Below are positions 17,266-26,296 of a DNA stretch of 64,000 nt, piece after piece. The stretch's first letter is position 1. Each line of letters opens with the position of its first letter. The notes beneath the pieces were generated by a model, which had not been told where the DNA came from, searched no databases, and saw nothing but the letters and a program-made list of their open reading frames with translations. Both the position numbers and the translations under genes were made by a program. Source of the DNA: CAVZMO01 sp963776195 (GTDB lineage: Bacteria > Nitrospirota > Thermodesulfovibrionia > Thermodesulfovibrionales > SM23-35); NCBI GenBank assembly GCA_963776195.1, contig CAVZMO010000011.1, forward strand, positions 1 through 64,000, written 5' to 3'.

Positions 17266-18139
17266 ATGAAAGGCATAATCTTAGCAGGCGGAAGTGGCAC
17301 AAGGCTTTACCCGGTAACGATAGGCGTCTGTAAGCAATTATTGCCCATTTACGATAAGCCGATGATCTATTACCCTCTGTCCGTTCTGATGCTCTCCGGG
17401 ATAAAGGATATCCTCATAATTTCTACACCCCAGGATTTGCCGCGTTTCATAAACATATTCAGCGACGGGTCTCATTTAGGACTTAATTTTTCCTATAAAG
17501 AACAGCCTCATCCGGGTGGGATCGCGGAAGCTTTTATCCTGGGTGAAAAATTTATCGGTGATGATACCGTCTGTCTTGTGTTGGGCGACAATATTTTTTA
17601 CGGTCACGGCTTCACGGAATTGCTGAAGAAGGCAACGAATGAAGTCAAGACACAAGGTGGGGCGACTATATTCGGATATTACGTCAATGATCCTGAAAGA
17701 TACGGCGTCGTTGAGTTTGATAGGAACGGCAACGTCCTGTCCGTAGAGGAAAAACCGAAAGTCCCGAAATCAAAGTATGCGATAACCGGCCTGTACTTTT
17801 ATGACAATGAAGTAGTTAGGAATCTCAAAGAACATAAGACCTTCAAAGAGGGGTGAACTCGAAATAACGGATGTAAACAGGGAATATCTCAAGAAAGAGA
17901 ATCTTAGGGTCGAATTGATGGGGAGGGGGTATGCATGGCTTGATACAGGGACCCATGAAAGCCTCCTGGAGGCCGGGGAATTCATTTCAACAATTGAGAA
18001 AAGGCAGGGTCTGAAGATAGCCTGTATCGAAGAGATTGCATACAAATTGGGTTATATCGATAAAGACCAACTATCGAGACTCGCCCAGCATCTGAATCAT
18101 AATGAATACGGGAAATATCTTTTGAGGCTGATACGATGA
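17266..18139 (+). pseudogene. rfbA: Glucose-1-phosphate thymidylyltransferase, one frameshift
   Basis: The first frame (17266-17856) carries GGSGTRLYPVTIGVCKQLLP, YDKPMIYYPLSVLML and GDNIFYGHGF, the dTTP- and sugar-phosphate-binding core of RmlA. The protein then shifts frame between about 17830 and 17850. The next frame reads RPSKRGELEITDVNREYL, GRGYAWLDTGTHESLLEA and runs to the TGA at 18139. Joined, they make about 290 residues, the family length, with one extra base. The other three dTDP-rhamnose genes are intact, so a sequence error is at least as likely as a true null mutation. It makes dTDP-glucose, the first step of the pathway. Confidence 0.85.
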
Positions 18140-18270
18140 GACAGGTTGCGGTTGGAGATTAAGTAGGCACTATGTACTCCGTAGTATGCACAAATTTTGA
18201 AAAATCCGGGAAGGCAGATAGTAGGTCGACGTGCTTCGTGTTGCTTTCTCCCTATTTCAGCTTTTAAAAC

Positions 18271-18822
18271 ATGCCTTTTCATTTTAGACATCTCGAAATC
18301 CCGGAGATAATCCTTATTGGACCTAAGATTTTTAGGGATGCAAGAGGGTTCTTCATGGAGAACTATAAATATTCGGACTTTATGAGAAGCGGCATCGGAG
18401 AGCACTTTGTCCAGGACAATTTTTCAAGATCTTCAAGGGGCGTGTTGAGGGGGCTTCACTACCAGAAAGACCCTCATGCACAAGGGAAATTAGTCCAGTG
18501 CCTGAGAGGGAAGATTTTTGACGTGGCCGTGGATATCAGGAAAAATTCCCCGGACTACAAACACTGGGTCAGTGCCGAGTTGTCCGATGAGGATGGTCTT
18601 ATGCTGTACGTTCCGCCCGGATTTGCCCATGGGTTTATCGTACTGAGCGAATCTGCGGATGTGATGTATAAATGTACCGGGGAATATTCTCCGGAAAGCG
18701 AACGTGGGATTCTCTGGAATGACCCCGACATAAATGTCCATTGGCCGATGAAAGCCCCTGTCCTCTCCGAAAAAGATGGGAAGCATCCTTTGTTGAGGGA
18801 CGCCGATAACAATTTTGAGTAG
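18271..18822 (+). CDS. rfbC: dTDP-4-dehydrorhamnose 3,5-epimerase
   Basis: 183 residues, the normal RmlC length. The cupin-type core is clear: DARGFFMENYKYSDF, FVQDNFSRSSRGVLRGLHYQ (active-site His in the LHYQ segment), GKIFDVAVDIRKNSP and YVPPGFAHGFIVLSE. It epimerises dTDP-4-keto-6-deoxyglucose at C3 and C5 in the cytoplasm. It stands second in the rhamnose set, between rfbA and rfbD, with 131 bases of non-coding DNA in front. Confidence 0.94.
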   Translation: MPFHFRHLEIPEIILIGPKIFRDARGFFMENYKYSDFMRSGIGEHFVQDNFSRSSRGVLRGLHYQKDPHAQGKLVQCLRGKIFDVAVDIRKNSPDYKHWVSAELSDEDGLMLYVPPGFAHGFIVLSESADVMYKCTGEYSPESERGILWNDPDINVHWPMKAPVLSEKDGKHPLLRDADNNFE

Positions 18823-18859
18823 GCTACCAGAAGATCGCAATAGCGTCTGAAAGGTTCAA

Positions 18860-19717
18860 ATGAAAATCCTTATCACCGGTTCAAAGGGCCAGCTCGCAAA
18901 AGAATTTCAGAGGTCGTTGGAGAATTATGGCTATGAGATTGTGGCTCTTGATAAAGACAGTCTTGATATATCCGACCCGGACAGCGTCACAAGGGCTTTT
19001 TCCCGGGTCACCCCCGATATTGTTCTGAACTGCGCTGCCTACAATTTTGTGGACCCGGCTGAAGATGATTTTGACACGGCCTTTAAAGTGAACGGACTTG
19101 GGGTAAGAAACCTGGCGTTTGCTTGCAAAAGGAGTAATGCCCTCATGGTGCACTTTAGCAGCGATTACGTTTTCGACGGCAAGAAGGAAGATTTTTATAC
19201 GGAAGAGGATGAGCCGGCGCCGGTCAACAGTTACGGAAAAAGTAAATTGTTGGGTGAGAATTTCTTGAAGGAAGAGATGGAGAATTTTTTGCTGTTCAGG
19301 GTCAGTTGGGTATTCGGGGAAGGAAAACAGAACTTTCTTTATAAATTATTGGAGTGGACAAGGAAGAACAGGACTCTGAAAGTCGTCTATGACCAGATCT
19401 CCGTGCCTACCTACACAAGAGATATTGTGAGTCTAACGATGCTCGCAATCAATAGAGGGTTGAGAGGCCTTTATCATCTCACGAACAGCGGGTATGCATC
19501 AAGGTATGAGGTTGCGCGATTTTTCGTGGAAAGACTTGGGCTGCACAATTTGTTATTGCCTGTCGGTTCCGATTATTTCCCTTCACCAGCACTGAGACCT
19601 TACTTTTCTGCAATGTCTAATCTCAAGCTTTCGAAAGCGTTGGACGTTCATATCCCTGACTGGAAGGTGGGCGTAGCGAATTATGTGGAAATAATGTTCG
19701 AAAGAGAGGAAATCTGA
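18860..19717 (+). CDS. rfbD: dTDP-4-dehydrorhamnose reductase
   Basis: 285 residues, a short-chain dehydrogenase. GSKGQLAKEF is the NAD(P)-binding glycine loop. DYVFDG and the YGKSKLLGE stretch contain the catalytic Tyr and Lys. Also typical are LLFRVSWVFGEG and YHLTNSGYASRYEVA. It reduces the 4-keto group to give dTDP-L-rhamnose, the last step. The stop codon overlaps the start of rfbB by one base, so the two are translationally coupled. Confidence 0.93.
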   Translation: MKILITGSKGQLAKEFQRSLENYGYEIVALDKDSLDISDPDSVTRAFSRVTPDIVLNCAAYNFVDPAEDDFDTAFKVNGLGVRNLAFACKRSNALMVHFSSDYVFDGKKEDFYTEEDEPAPVNSYGKSKLLGENFLKEEMENFLLFRVSWVFGEGKQNFLYKLLEWTRKNRTLKVVYDQISVPTYTRDIVSLTMLAINRGLRGLYHLTNSGYASRYEVARFFVERLGLHNLLLPVGSDYFPSPALRPYFSAMSNLKLSKALDVHIPDWKVGVANYVEIMFEREEI

Positions 19718-20676
19718 TGAGAAGACTCTTGATTACAGGAGGCGCGGGGTTTATCGGGAGTGAATTTGTCAGACAGTCATTAAAAAGGGGATACGAAGTT
19801 GCGGTTCTCGATAAACTCAGTTATGCCGGTGATTTAGAGAGATTAAAAGAAGCAAGCGGGAAGATAGCTTTTTATCAGATTGATATATCAGACAGAGAAG
19901 CAGTCGAAAAGGTGTTCAGAGCAGAGGAACCCGATGCCGTGATCCATTGGGCTGCAGAGAGCCACGTCGACAGGAGCATCGCGGATGCGAGCCCTTTTCT
20001 TGATACAAATATCAAAGGAACGCAGGTCATGCTTGATGCAGCAAAAAATTCAGGCATCCAAAAATTTATCAACGTATCGACCGATGAGGTCTACGGTGAT
20101 CTGAGGGAAGACGGACAGTTTTATGAGACAACGCCTTTAAACCCGAGTTCTCCTTATTCCGTGAGCAAGGCGTCTGCCGACATGCTCGGAAGGGCGTATT
20201 ACAGGACATACGGCTTGCCGGTGATAACCGTAAGACCTTCCAACAACTACGGCCCCTGGCAGTATCCCGAAAAACTCATTCCCGTTGTCATCATGAAGGC
20301 GTGGAATAATGAAAAGGTCCCTGTTTATGGGAAGGGCGAGAACATCAGGGAATGGCTGTTTGTCTCTGACTGTGTGGAGGGGGTCTTCGAAATACTGGAA
20401 AAGGGCGGTATAAGTGAAATATATAATATCGGCAGCGGAGCAGAAAAGAGAAACGTCGATGTCGTAAGAGCGATCCTGCAGATATTGGGAAAACCGGAGG
20501 ATTTAATGGAATTTGTTAAAGACCGGCTGGGGCATGACTTCAGATATTCTTTAAATTCGGATAGGATGAGAGAACAACTCCGCTGGAAAGCCAAAACCTC
20601 TTTTTCGGAAGGTATTGAAAAGACTGTGAATTGGTATGTGGAAAACATGGGCTGGATGAAAAGCAAGATAAGGTGA
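19717..20676 (+). CDS. rfbB: dTDP-glucose 4,6-dehydratase
   Basis: 319 residues of the extended short-chain dehydrogenase type. GGAGFIGSEFVRQ binds NAD, AESHVDRSI and STDEVYGDL carry active-site residues, and YSVSKASADML contains the Tyr-x-x-x-Lys pair. RPSNNYGPWQYPEKLIP is characteristic of RmlB. It converts dTDP-glucose into the 4-keto-6-deoxy sugar. The four rhamnose genes are all present in the order A, C, D, B. The next gene overlaps its stop by four bases (GTGA). Confidence 0.94.
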   Translation: MRRLLITGGAGFIGSEFVRQSLKRGYEVAVLDKLSYAGDLERLKEASGKIAFYQIDISDREAVEKVFRAEEPDAVIHWAAESHVDRSIADASPFLDTNIKGTQVMLDAAKNSGIQKFINVSTDEVYGDLREDGQFYETTPLNPSSPYSVSKASADMLGRAYYRTYGLPVITVRPSNNYGPWQYPEKLIPVVIMKAWNNEKVPVYGKGENIREWLFVSDCVEGVFEILEKGGISEIYNIGSGAEKRNVDVVRAILQILGKPEDLMEFVKDRLGHDFRYSLNSDRMREQLRWKAKTSFSEGIEKTVNWYVENMGWMKSKIR

Positions 20677-22085
20677 ACGATAAAATTTTCAGAGAATATG
20701 ATATACGCGGAATCGTCGGAAAAGATTTCGATGAAGATTTTGCCTTTTCCCTGGGGAAGGCGTTCGTTTCACTTTTGAAAGAGGCAAATGCAGGCGCGGA
20801 ACGGGTTAGTGTCGGAAGAGATGCCAGACTGAGTTCTGACGTTCTTGCAGCAAACATTATAGGGGGAATCGTATCGACCGGAATGCATGTGTATGACATC
20901 GGGCTCTGTCCTACCCCGCTTCAGTATTTTTCTCTCCATCATCTCGCGCTTGACGGCGGTATTATGGTGACGGGAAGCCATAACCCTCCTGAATATAACG
21001 GTTTTAAGTTAAGCATCGGTAAGGAAACAATCTTCGGAGCAGAGATCCAAAAGATCAAGGAGATAATAAAGAAAAATGCGTGGAATGAAAGTCCCGTTAA
21101 CGGTCACATTGAACATTATGATATCGTAACAGCGTATAGAGACTTTATGGTCAAGAGGTTCTCCTATTTATCAGATGGGAGTTACAGAAGATTGAAGGTG
21201 GTTGTTGATGCCGGTAACGGCACTGCGGGAATTATTGCACCTGAGCTCCTTGAGTCGATGGGATGTGAGGTTATCCGCCTTTATTGTGAACCCGATGGAA
21301 GATTTCCGAACCATCATCCCGACCCGACCGTGGTCGAATATATCAAGGATTTAATCGAAGTAACAAAAGAGAAAAAGGCCGATATGGGTGTCGGCTACGA
21401 CGGAGATGCAGACCGGATAGGAGTTGTAGACACTTCAGGAAATATTATATGGGGCGATCAGATAATGATTGTCCTCTCAAGGGATATGCTGGAGAAAAGG
21501 TCCGGAGGGGTCATCATCGGAGATGTGAAATGCTCTCAATTGATGTTTGATGATATAGAGAAACATGGCGGCACGCCCATTATGTGGAAGACAGGGCACT
21601 CCCTTGTGAAGGACAAGATGAGGAAGGAGAACGCAATCCTCGCGGGTGAATTCAGCGGCCACATCTTTATTGCCGACGATTACTTCGGTTTTGACGACGC
21701 ATTATATACCACATTCAGACTCGTCGAGATTATGAAGACATCCGGACAGGGGATACACGAACTCCTCGCGGACATTCCGCGCATGTTTTATACCCCGGAG
21801 CTACGCGTGGACTGCCGGGACGATCAAAAGAAGGCTGTTGTTGAAAAATTGGTGGACCGCTGTAAGGAGTATGCCTTATCGGGAAACGGTCCTATTCCGA
21901 TAAAAAAGATATATGATATAGATGGCGCAAGGGTCGTTTTCGAAAAAGGATGGGGGCTCGTGCGGTCGAGCAATACCCAGCCGGTGATCGTGATGCGATT
22001 CGAGGCAGAAGACGAAGATGCGCTCAATAGATACAGATCTTTTCTTGAGGGAGAATTGGAAGAAACTATGAAAGGGGCAGGATAA
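20673..22085 (+). CDS. Phosphomannomutase/phosphoglucomutase
   Basis: About 470 residues when started at the GTG at 20673, whose GTGA overlaps the rfbB stop; an in-frame ATG lies 42 bases earlier inside rfbB. The alpha-D-phosphohexomutase domains are clear: DIRGIVGKDF, TGSHNPPEYNGFK with the phosphoserine, YDGDADRIGVVD binding metal, GEFSGHIF, and a C-terminal RSSNTQPVIVMRFE. It resembles the AlgC/ManB branch, which interconverts mannose-6-P and mannose-1-P (and the glucose forms). It would supply the following ManC. Confidence 0.92.
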   Translation: MNDKIFREYDIRGIVGKDFDEDFAFSLGKAFVSLLKEANAGAERVSVGRDARLSSDVLAANIIGGIVSTGMHVYDIGLCPTPLQYFSLHHLALDGGIMVTGSHNPPEYNGFKLSIGKETIFGAEIQKIKEIIKKNAWNESPVNGHIEHYDIVTAYRDFMVKRFSYLSDGSYRRLKVVVDAGNGTAGIIAPELLESMGCEVIRLYCEPDGRFPNHHPDPTVVEYIKDLIEVTKEKKADMGVGYDGDADRIGVVDTSGNIIWGDQIMIVLSRDMLEKRSGGVIIGDVKCSQLMFDDIEKHGGTPIMWKTGHSLVKDKMRKENAILAGEFSGHIFIADDYFGFDDALYTTFRLVEIMKTSGQGIHELLADIPRMFYTPELRVDCRDDQKKAVVEKLVDRCKEYALSGNGPIPIKKIYDIDGARVVFEKGWGLVRSSNTQPVIVMRFEAEDEDALNRYRSFLEGELEETMKGAG

Positions 22086-22088
22086 TAT

Positions 22089-23501
22089 ATGAAGGCGCTC
22101 GTACTTGCGGGTGGTTCCGGAACGAGGCTCTGGCCTCTTAGCAGAAAGAATTACCCGAAGCAATTCCTGAAGCTCGGGAACAAAGGATCACTTCTGCAGG
22201 ATACCGTAGAAAGGCTGTTGCGGGTTTTTTCTGCCGGCGACATCGTCGTAATGACCAACAATGAGTATAAATTTCATGTCGTATCCGACATGAATTCTCT
22301 GTCCGGGAACCCTTCATCTTCGCATAACATAATCCTCGAGCCTGTCGGCAGAAATACTGCGCCGGCGATAGCCCTTGGAATGAAATACTGCATGGAAAAA
22401 CTCGGGTGCCGGGAAGATGAGGTAATATTCATTTCTCCTGCGGACCACATCATTAAGCCCGCGGAAAGGTTTGCCGAATATATTAAACTGGCAGAAGAAA
22501 TAGCGCACAATAATTACATCGTAACGTTCGGCATAAAACCGACAAGACCCGAGACCGGCTACGGGTATATCAAGGCACAGAGTAAAGCGCAAAGCGCAAG
22601 GGGCGGGTCATACTTTAAAGTTGAGAAGTTTACGGAAAAACCCGATACAGATACTGCCGGGCAATATATAAAAGAAGGCAATTATTATTGGAACTCGGGC
22701 ATGTTTGCTTTTACTATCGGCGCTATGACGGAGGAATTCGGAAGGCATGCGCCTGAGATACGGGAGATGCTCGAAATGAGTCTTGATGAGATGACGTCAA
22801 ACTTCAACAAGATGCCGAACATTTCCATAGATTATGCTGTGGCTGAAAGATCGGACAGGATCGTAGTCCTTCCTCTCGATATATACTGGAATGACATAGG
22901 TTCATGGGATTCGCTCTATGACGTAGCGGATAAAGATGAAATGGGGAATGTCAAAATGGGAGATATTATCGGGATAGACACGAAGGACACCCTTATCATG
23001 AGCAATAAAAGACTGGTCTCTACTATAGGATTGGAGGATTGTCTGATCATTGACACGGATGATGCGGTCTTAATCGCGAAGAAGGGTGAAACACAAAAGG
23101 TCAGAGAGATAGTGAACAGGCTGACGGAAGAAAATAGAAAAGAGGCTTCAGAACATACAACAACATACCGGCCCTGGGGCAGTTACACAATTCTTGAAGA
23201 AAGCGAACGATACAAAATCAAAAGGATAGTTGTAAATCCTACGGCAAGGCTGAGCCTTCAGATGCATTATCACAGGTCAGAGCATTGGGTGGTTGTGAAA
23301 GGGGCTGCAAAAGTGACCATAGGCGATAAAGAAGTGGTCATTCATGAGAATGAATCGGTTTATGTTCCGAAATCAACCCTCCACAGGCTTGAAAATCCCG
23401 GCAAGGTTCCCCTTGAAATAATCGAGGTCCAGAACGGAGAGTATGTCGGTGAAGATGATATCGTGAGGGTGGATGACATCTACGGCAGGAACAGCGCCTA
23501 A
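22089..23501 (+). CDS. manC: Mannose-1-phosphate guanylyltransferase / mannose-6-phosphate isomerase
   Basis: 470-residue bifunctional type II enzyme. The N-terminal transferase has GGSGTRLWPLSRKNYPKQF, RNTAPAIALGMKY, SPADHII and YYWNSGMFAF. The C-terminal cupin isomerase domain has RPWGSYTILEE and LSLQMHYHRSEHWVVVKG. It makes GDP-mannose from mannose-1-P and GTP, and can isomerise fructose-6-P. It starts 3 bases after the mutase stop. About ten extra residues (AQSKAQSAR, near 163-172) follow GYGYIK and come from a short repeat-like sequence in the gene. Confidence 0.93.
   Translation: MKALVLAGGSGTRLWPLSRKNYPKQFLKLGNKGSLLQDTVERLLRVFSAGDIVVMTNNEYKFHVVSDMNSLSGNPSSSHNIILEPVGRNTAPAIALGMKYCMEKLGCREDEVIFISPADHIIKPAERFAEYIKLAEEIAHNNYIVTFGIKPTRPETGYGYIKAQSKAQSARGGSYFKVEKFTEKPDTDTAGQYIKEGNYYWNSGMFAFTIGAMTEEFGRHAPEIREMLEMSLDEMTSNFNKMPNISIDYAVAERSDRIVVLPLDIYWNDIGSWDSLYDVADKDEMGNVKMGDIIGIDTKDTLIMSNKRLVSTIGLEDCLIIDTDDAVLIAKKGETQKVREIVNRLTEENRKEASEHTTTYRPWGSYTILEESERYKIKRIVVNPTARLSLQMHYHRSEHWVVVKGAAKVTIGDKEVVIHENESVYVPKSTLHRLENPGKVPLEIIEVQNGEYVGEDDIVRVDDIYGRNSA
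22575..22607. repeat. Micro-repeat insertion in manC
   Basis: A short A/G-rich unit (GTAAAGCGCAAAGCGCAAG, with an AAAGCGC-type period) encodes the extra residues after GYGYIK. A similar GTGAAGCGTGAGGTGCAAAG unit lies at 26290 between genes. The insertion is in frame. Confidence 0.45.
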
Positions 23502-23592
23502 TAGTTCAACGTTTCTTGAATAGAAAGATGGGTTGACTGAACACCGGACAGGAAACACAGAACATTGAACGATTTTTTAAAGGATGGTTAAT

Positions 23593-24747
23593 ATGAAGCG
23601 TGCATTGATTACCGGTATAACGGGACAGGACGGTTCTTATCTTGCGGAACTGCTTTTATCAAAACATTATGAAGTGCATGGGTTAGTCCGCAGGTCGAGT
23701 GCCTTCAACACCGGCAGGATAGACCACATTTATACAGACCCCCATATTCCCGGGACGCGATTGTTTTTGCACTATGGTGATCTCTCAGACTCAGGGCAAC
23801 TCTCAAACCTTATCTATAATATCAGGCCGGAAGAGATTTACCATCTCGGCGCCCAGAGCCACGTCAAGGTCAGCTTCGACATGCCGGAATATACGGGAGA
23901 CATAACCGCTCTCGGCACAACTCGGCTGCTGGATTCGATCAGAAGAAGCGGGTTAAAGGCGAGGTTCTATCAGGCTTCTTCCTCCGAACTGTTCGGCGCA
24001 TCTCCCCCGCCTCAGAACGAAAATACACCGTTTTATCCCCGCAGCCCTTATGCTGCAGCCAAGATATACGCTTATTGGATGACGGTAAATTACCGCGAAG
24101 GTTACAAGATGTTCGCATGTAACGGCATACTCTTTAACCATGAGTCACCCCGCCGTGGTGAGACTTTTGTGACAAGGAAAATTACTCGCGCACTCGCGAA
24201 TATGCTGGCGGGAAAACAGAGGCGGCTTTATCTCGGCAACATCGAGTCGAAGAGGGACTGGGGGTTTGCGCCGGAATATGTCGAGATGATGTGGCTCATG
24301 CTCCAACAGGACCGACCGGAAGATTACGTCGTTGGGACGGGGGAGAGTCATTCCGTGAAGGAGTTTCTTGACCAGGCCTTCAATTATGTCGGCATCGAGA
24401 TCGAGTGGAAAGGCGAGGGCGTCGGGAGAAAAGGTATCATCAGGTCCTTGACCTCAGCCTTAACCTCAACCTTAAGTGTCGGAGACACTTTGATCGAGAT
24501 AGATCCGAAATATTTCCGGCCTACGGAAGTGGATTTTCTGAAGGCAGACATAACGAAGGCCAGAGAGAAACTCGGATGGGAGCCAAGGACGACATTTGAT
24601 GAACTCGTAAAGATCATGGTTGACTATGACATGAAACTCATTGACCTCCCCCCTGTCGGAGAAGGCATAAAAATCTGCGAGAAAAAAGGCTTTACCTATA
24701 CCAAACACGATTTTGCAAAATACGAGAAGATAAGGGAAAGGTGCTGA
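23593..24747 (+). CDS. gmd: GDP-mannose 4,6-dehydratase
   Basis: About 384 residues from the ATG at 23593, preceded by AAAGGATGG; an in-frame ATG lies three codons earlier. GMD signatures are TGITGQDGSYLAELLL, HYGDLSDSGQL, YHLGAQSHVKVSF, SSSELFGASPPPQNE and FNHESPRRGETFVTRK. It makes GDP-4-keto-6-deoxymannose, the precursor of GDP-fucose. A stretch of about 12 residues (SLTSALTSTLS, near 285-296) between the GIIR and IEIDPKYFRPTEVD segments comes from a repeated leucine-threonine-serine coding unit and is not normal family sequence. Confidence 0.93.
   Translation: MKRALITGITGQDGSYLAELLLSKHYEVHGLVRRSSAFNTGRIDHIYTDPHIPGTRLFLHYGDLSDSGQLSNLIYNIRPEEIYHLGAQSHVKVSFDMPEYTGDITALGTTRLLDSIRRSGLKARFYQASSSELFGASPPPQNENTPFYPRSPYAAAKIYAYWMTVNYREGYKMFACNGILFNHESPRRGETFVTRKITRALANMLAGKQRRLYLGNIESKRDWGFAPEYVEMMWLMLQQDRPEDYVVGTGESHSVKEFLDQAFNYVGIEIEWKGEGVGRKGIIRSLTSALTSTLSVGDTLIEIDPKYFRPTEVDFLKADITKAREKLGWEPRTTFDELVKIMVDYDMKLIDLPPVGEGIKICEKKGFTYTKHDFAKYEKIRERC
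24444..24480. repeat. Micro-repeat insertion in gmd
   Basis: The unit CCTTGACCTC / CCTTAACCTC is repeated about three times in a row. A related copy in the other orientation lies between gmd and the fucose synthase gene (about 24757-24795: GGCTAAGGTTAAGG, then CCTTGACCTCG). It is in frame and adds residues to Gmd. Confidence 0.5.
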
Positions 24748-24803
24748 AGTGAGGCAGGCTAAGGTTAAGGAAAAACTTCGATAACCTTGACCTCGATTTT
24801 TCC

Positions 24804-25964
24804 ATGAATTACAACGATAAGATATATATTGCCGGTCATCGTGGACTGGTCGGTTCAGCGATTCTGAGGAAGCTGAAGGACAAGAACTACACCAATCTTA
24901 TTACGAGAACATCCGGAGAACTTGACCTGAAAAGGCAGGCGGATACGGAGAGATTCTTTGATAAGGAAAGACCCGACTATGTCTTCCTTGCGGCGGCAAA
25001 GGTGGGCGGGATACTTGCAAACAGTACTTATAAGGCCGAGTTTATTTATGACAACATCATGATAGCTGCCAATGTAATACATTCCGCTTACAGGTACGGA
25101 GTGAAAAAACTCCTCAATCTCGGCTCATCCTGTATCTACCCGAAATCGGCGCCTCAGCCCATGAAGGAGGACTATTTACTTACAGGGCTCCTTGAGCCTA
25201 CCAACGAGCCTTATGCCATAGCGAAGATAGCGGCAATAAAACTTTGCAGATATTACAATGAGCAGTACGGAACAAACTTCATATCAGTGATGCCGACAAA
25301 CTTATACGGTATCGGTGACAACTTCAACCTGCAGACCTCCCATGTGCTTCCCGCTCTTATCCGGAAAATGTATCTCGGGAAATGCCTGCATGAAGGTGAC
25401 TTTGAGGCCATAAGGAAAGATCTGAAAAAATATCCACTGGACGGCCATGATGTTTCACAGATGACCGACGTGGATATTGAAAAAAAACTTGCAACCTATG
25501 GAATGAAAACCGTATCTTCTCCTGATGCGGTACCCGTTACCCATCGCTCATCACCAGCTCGTCACCCATCACGCTCTACGTCTTGTGCTTCGCGGGCGTT
25601 TGTTGAACTCTGGGGCACAGGAGAACCCTATAGGGAGTTCCTTTATGTCGATGAATTGGCCGATGCCGGTGTATTCCTTATGGAAAACTATGATGCAGCA
25701 CAAATGACGATTCACGGATCACGAGTTATCGATAATTTTGTAAATATCGGTACTGGTGAAGATCTGACAATAAAGGAACTTGCAAAGCTTGTGAGGGAGG
25801 TTGTCGGGTTTCGTGGTGAGATATTTTGGGATGCGTCGAAACCTGACGGGACCCGGAGAAAGCTTCTGGACGTTTCGAAAATTAAATCCTTCGGCTGGCA
25901 GCCGAAGATCAGCCTGAAAGAGGGCATAAAAAGAACATATGAATGGTACATATCAGGAAAATAG
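24804..25964 (+). CDS. fcl: GDP-L-fucose synthase
   Basis: 386 residues of the long form of the family. GHRGLVGSAILR binds NADP, LAAAKVGGILANSTY and SSCIYPKSAPQPMKEDYLLTG carry active-site residues, YAIAKIAAIKLCRYYN has Tyr-x-x-x-Lys, and WGTGEPYREFLYVDELADA is the usual C-terminal signature. It epimerises and reduces the Gmd product to GDP-L-fucose. Between the KLATYGM and VELWGTG segments lie about 26 residues rich in Ser, Pro, Arg and His, encoded by a CACCCATCAC-type repeat. The frame is kept, so the enzyme may tolerate this loop. Confidence 0.91.
   Translation: MNYNDKIYIAGHRGLVGSAILRKLKDKNYTNLITRTSGELDLKRQADTERFFDKERPDYVFLAAAKVGGILANSTYKAEFIYDNIMIAANVIHSAYRYGVKKLLNLGSSCIYPKSAPQPMKEDYLLTGLLEPTNEPYAIAKIAAIKLCRYYNEQYGTNFISVMPTNLYGIGDNFNLQTSHVLPALIRKMYLGKCLHEGDFEAIRKDLKKYPLDGHDVSQMTDVDIEKKLATYGMKTVSSPDAVPVTHRSSPARHPSRSTSCASRAFVELWGTGEPYREFLYVDELADAGVFLMENYDAAQMTIHGSRVIDNFVNIGTGEDLTIKELAKLVREVVGFRGEIFWDASKPDGTRRKLLDVSKIKSFGWQPKISLKEGIKRTYEWYISGK
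25530..25577. repeat. Micro-repeat insertion in fucose synthase gene
   Basis: Variants of TTACCCATCGCTCATCACC and GTCACCCATCACGC follow each other. They encode the extra Ser/Pro/His-rich loop. They resemble intergenic micro-satellites more than gene sequence. Confidence 0.5.
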
Positions 25965-26002
25965 TTCAAGGTTCAACGTTCTGAGTTCAAAGTTGATAAA
26001 GA

Positions 26003-26107
26003 ATGAAGCTTGAGAACTTTGAAGATATTGATGCCTGGAAAGAAGCAGGACTATTGGTTAAAGAGAACACTGAAACGAGAACATTGAGCATAGAGAATAG
26101 TCCATGA
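26003..26107 (+). pseudogene. Remnant of a four-helix-bundle (23S intervening-sequence type) protein
   Basis: The start MKLENFEDIDAWKEA is the usual N-terminus of small four-helix-bundle proteins of the 23S rRNA intervening-sequence group. The match ends after about 15 residues, and the frame stops after 34. The rest of the roughly 120-residue protein is missing. It lies between the fucose synthase and epimerase genes, next to short repeats. Confidence 0.5.
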
Positions 26108-26274
26108 AACTCAATCCCCGGGATATGCAGAAAACATCTCAGAAACTGATGGAGAAGTTACAAGAGAGTGACCTGAGAAGCCGCCTCTCAGTTGTATGGT
26201 CTCAGCAATCAGAAATAATCATCGCAGCCATTGCAGCGTTTGTTGTAGGGATACTATTATTGTTAGTGCGGTAA
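26104..26274 (+). CDS. Possible small single-TM protein, 56 aa
   Basis: The ATG overlaps the stop of the preceding remnant (ATGA). The product has a charged, helical N-terminus (residues 1-35) and one strongly hydrophobic segment (about 37-55, IIIAAIAAFVVGILLLLV) ending in arginine. Not recognised. There is no clear ribosome binding site, so the call rests on the open frame, the membrane segment and the tight packing with neighbours. Confidence 0.35.
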   Translation: MKLNPRDMQKTSQKLMEKLQESDLRSRLSVVWSQQSEIIIAAIAAFVVGILLLLVR

Positions 26275-26296
26275 GAGCTGCCGTAAATCGTGAAGC

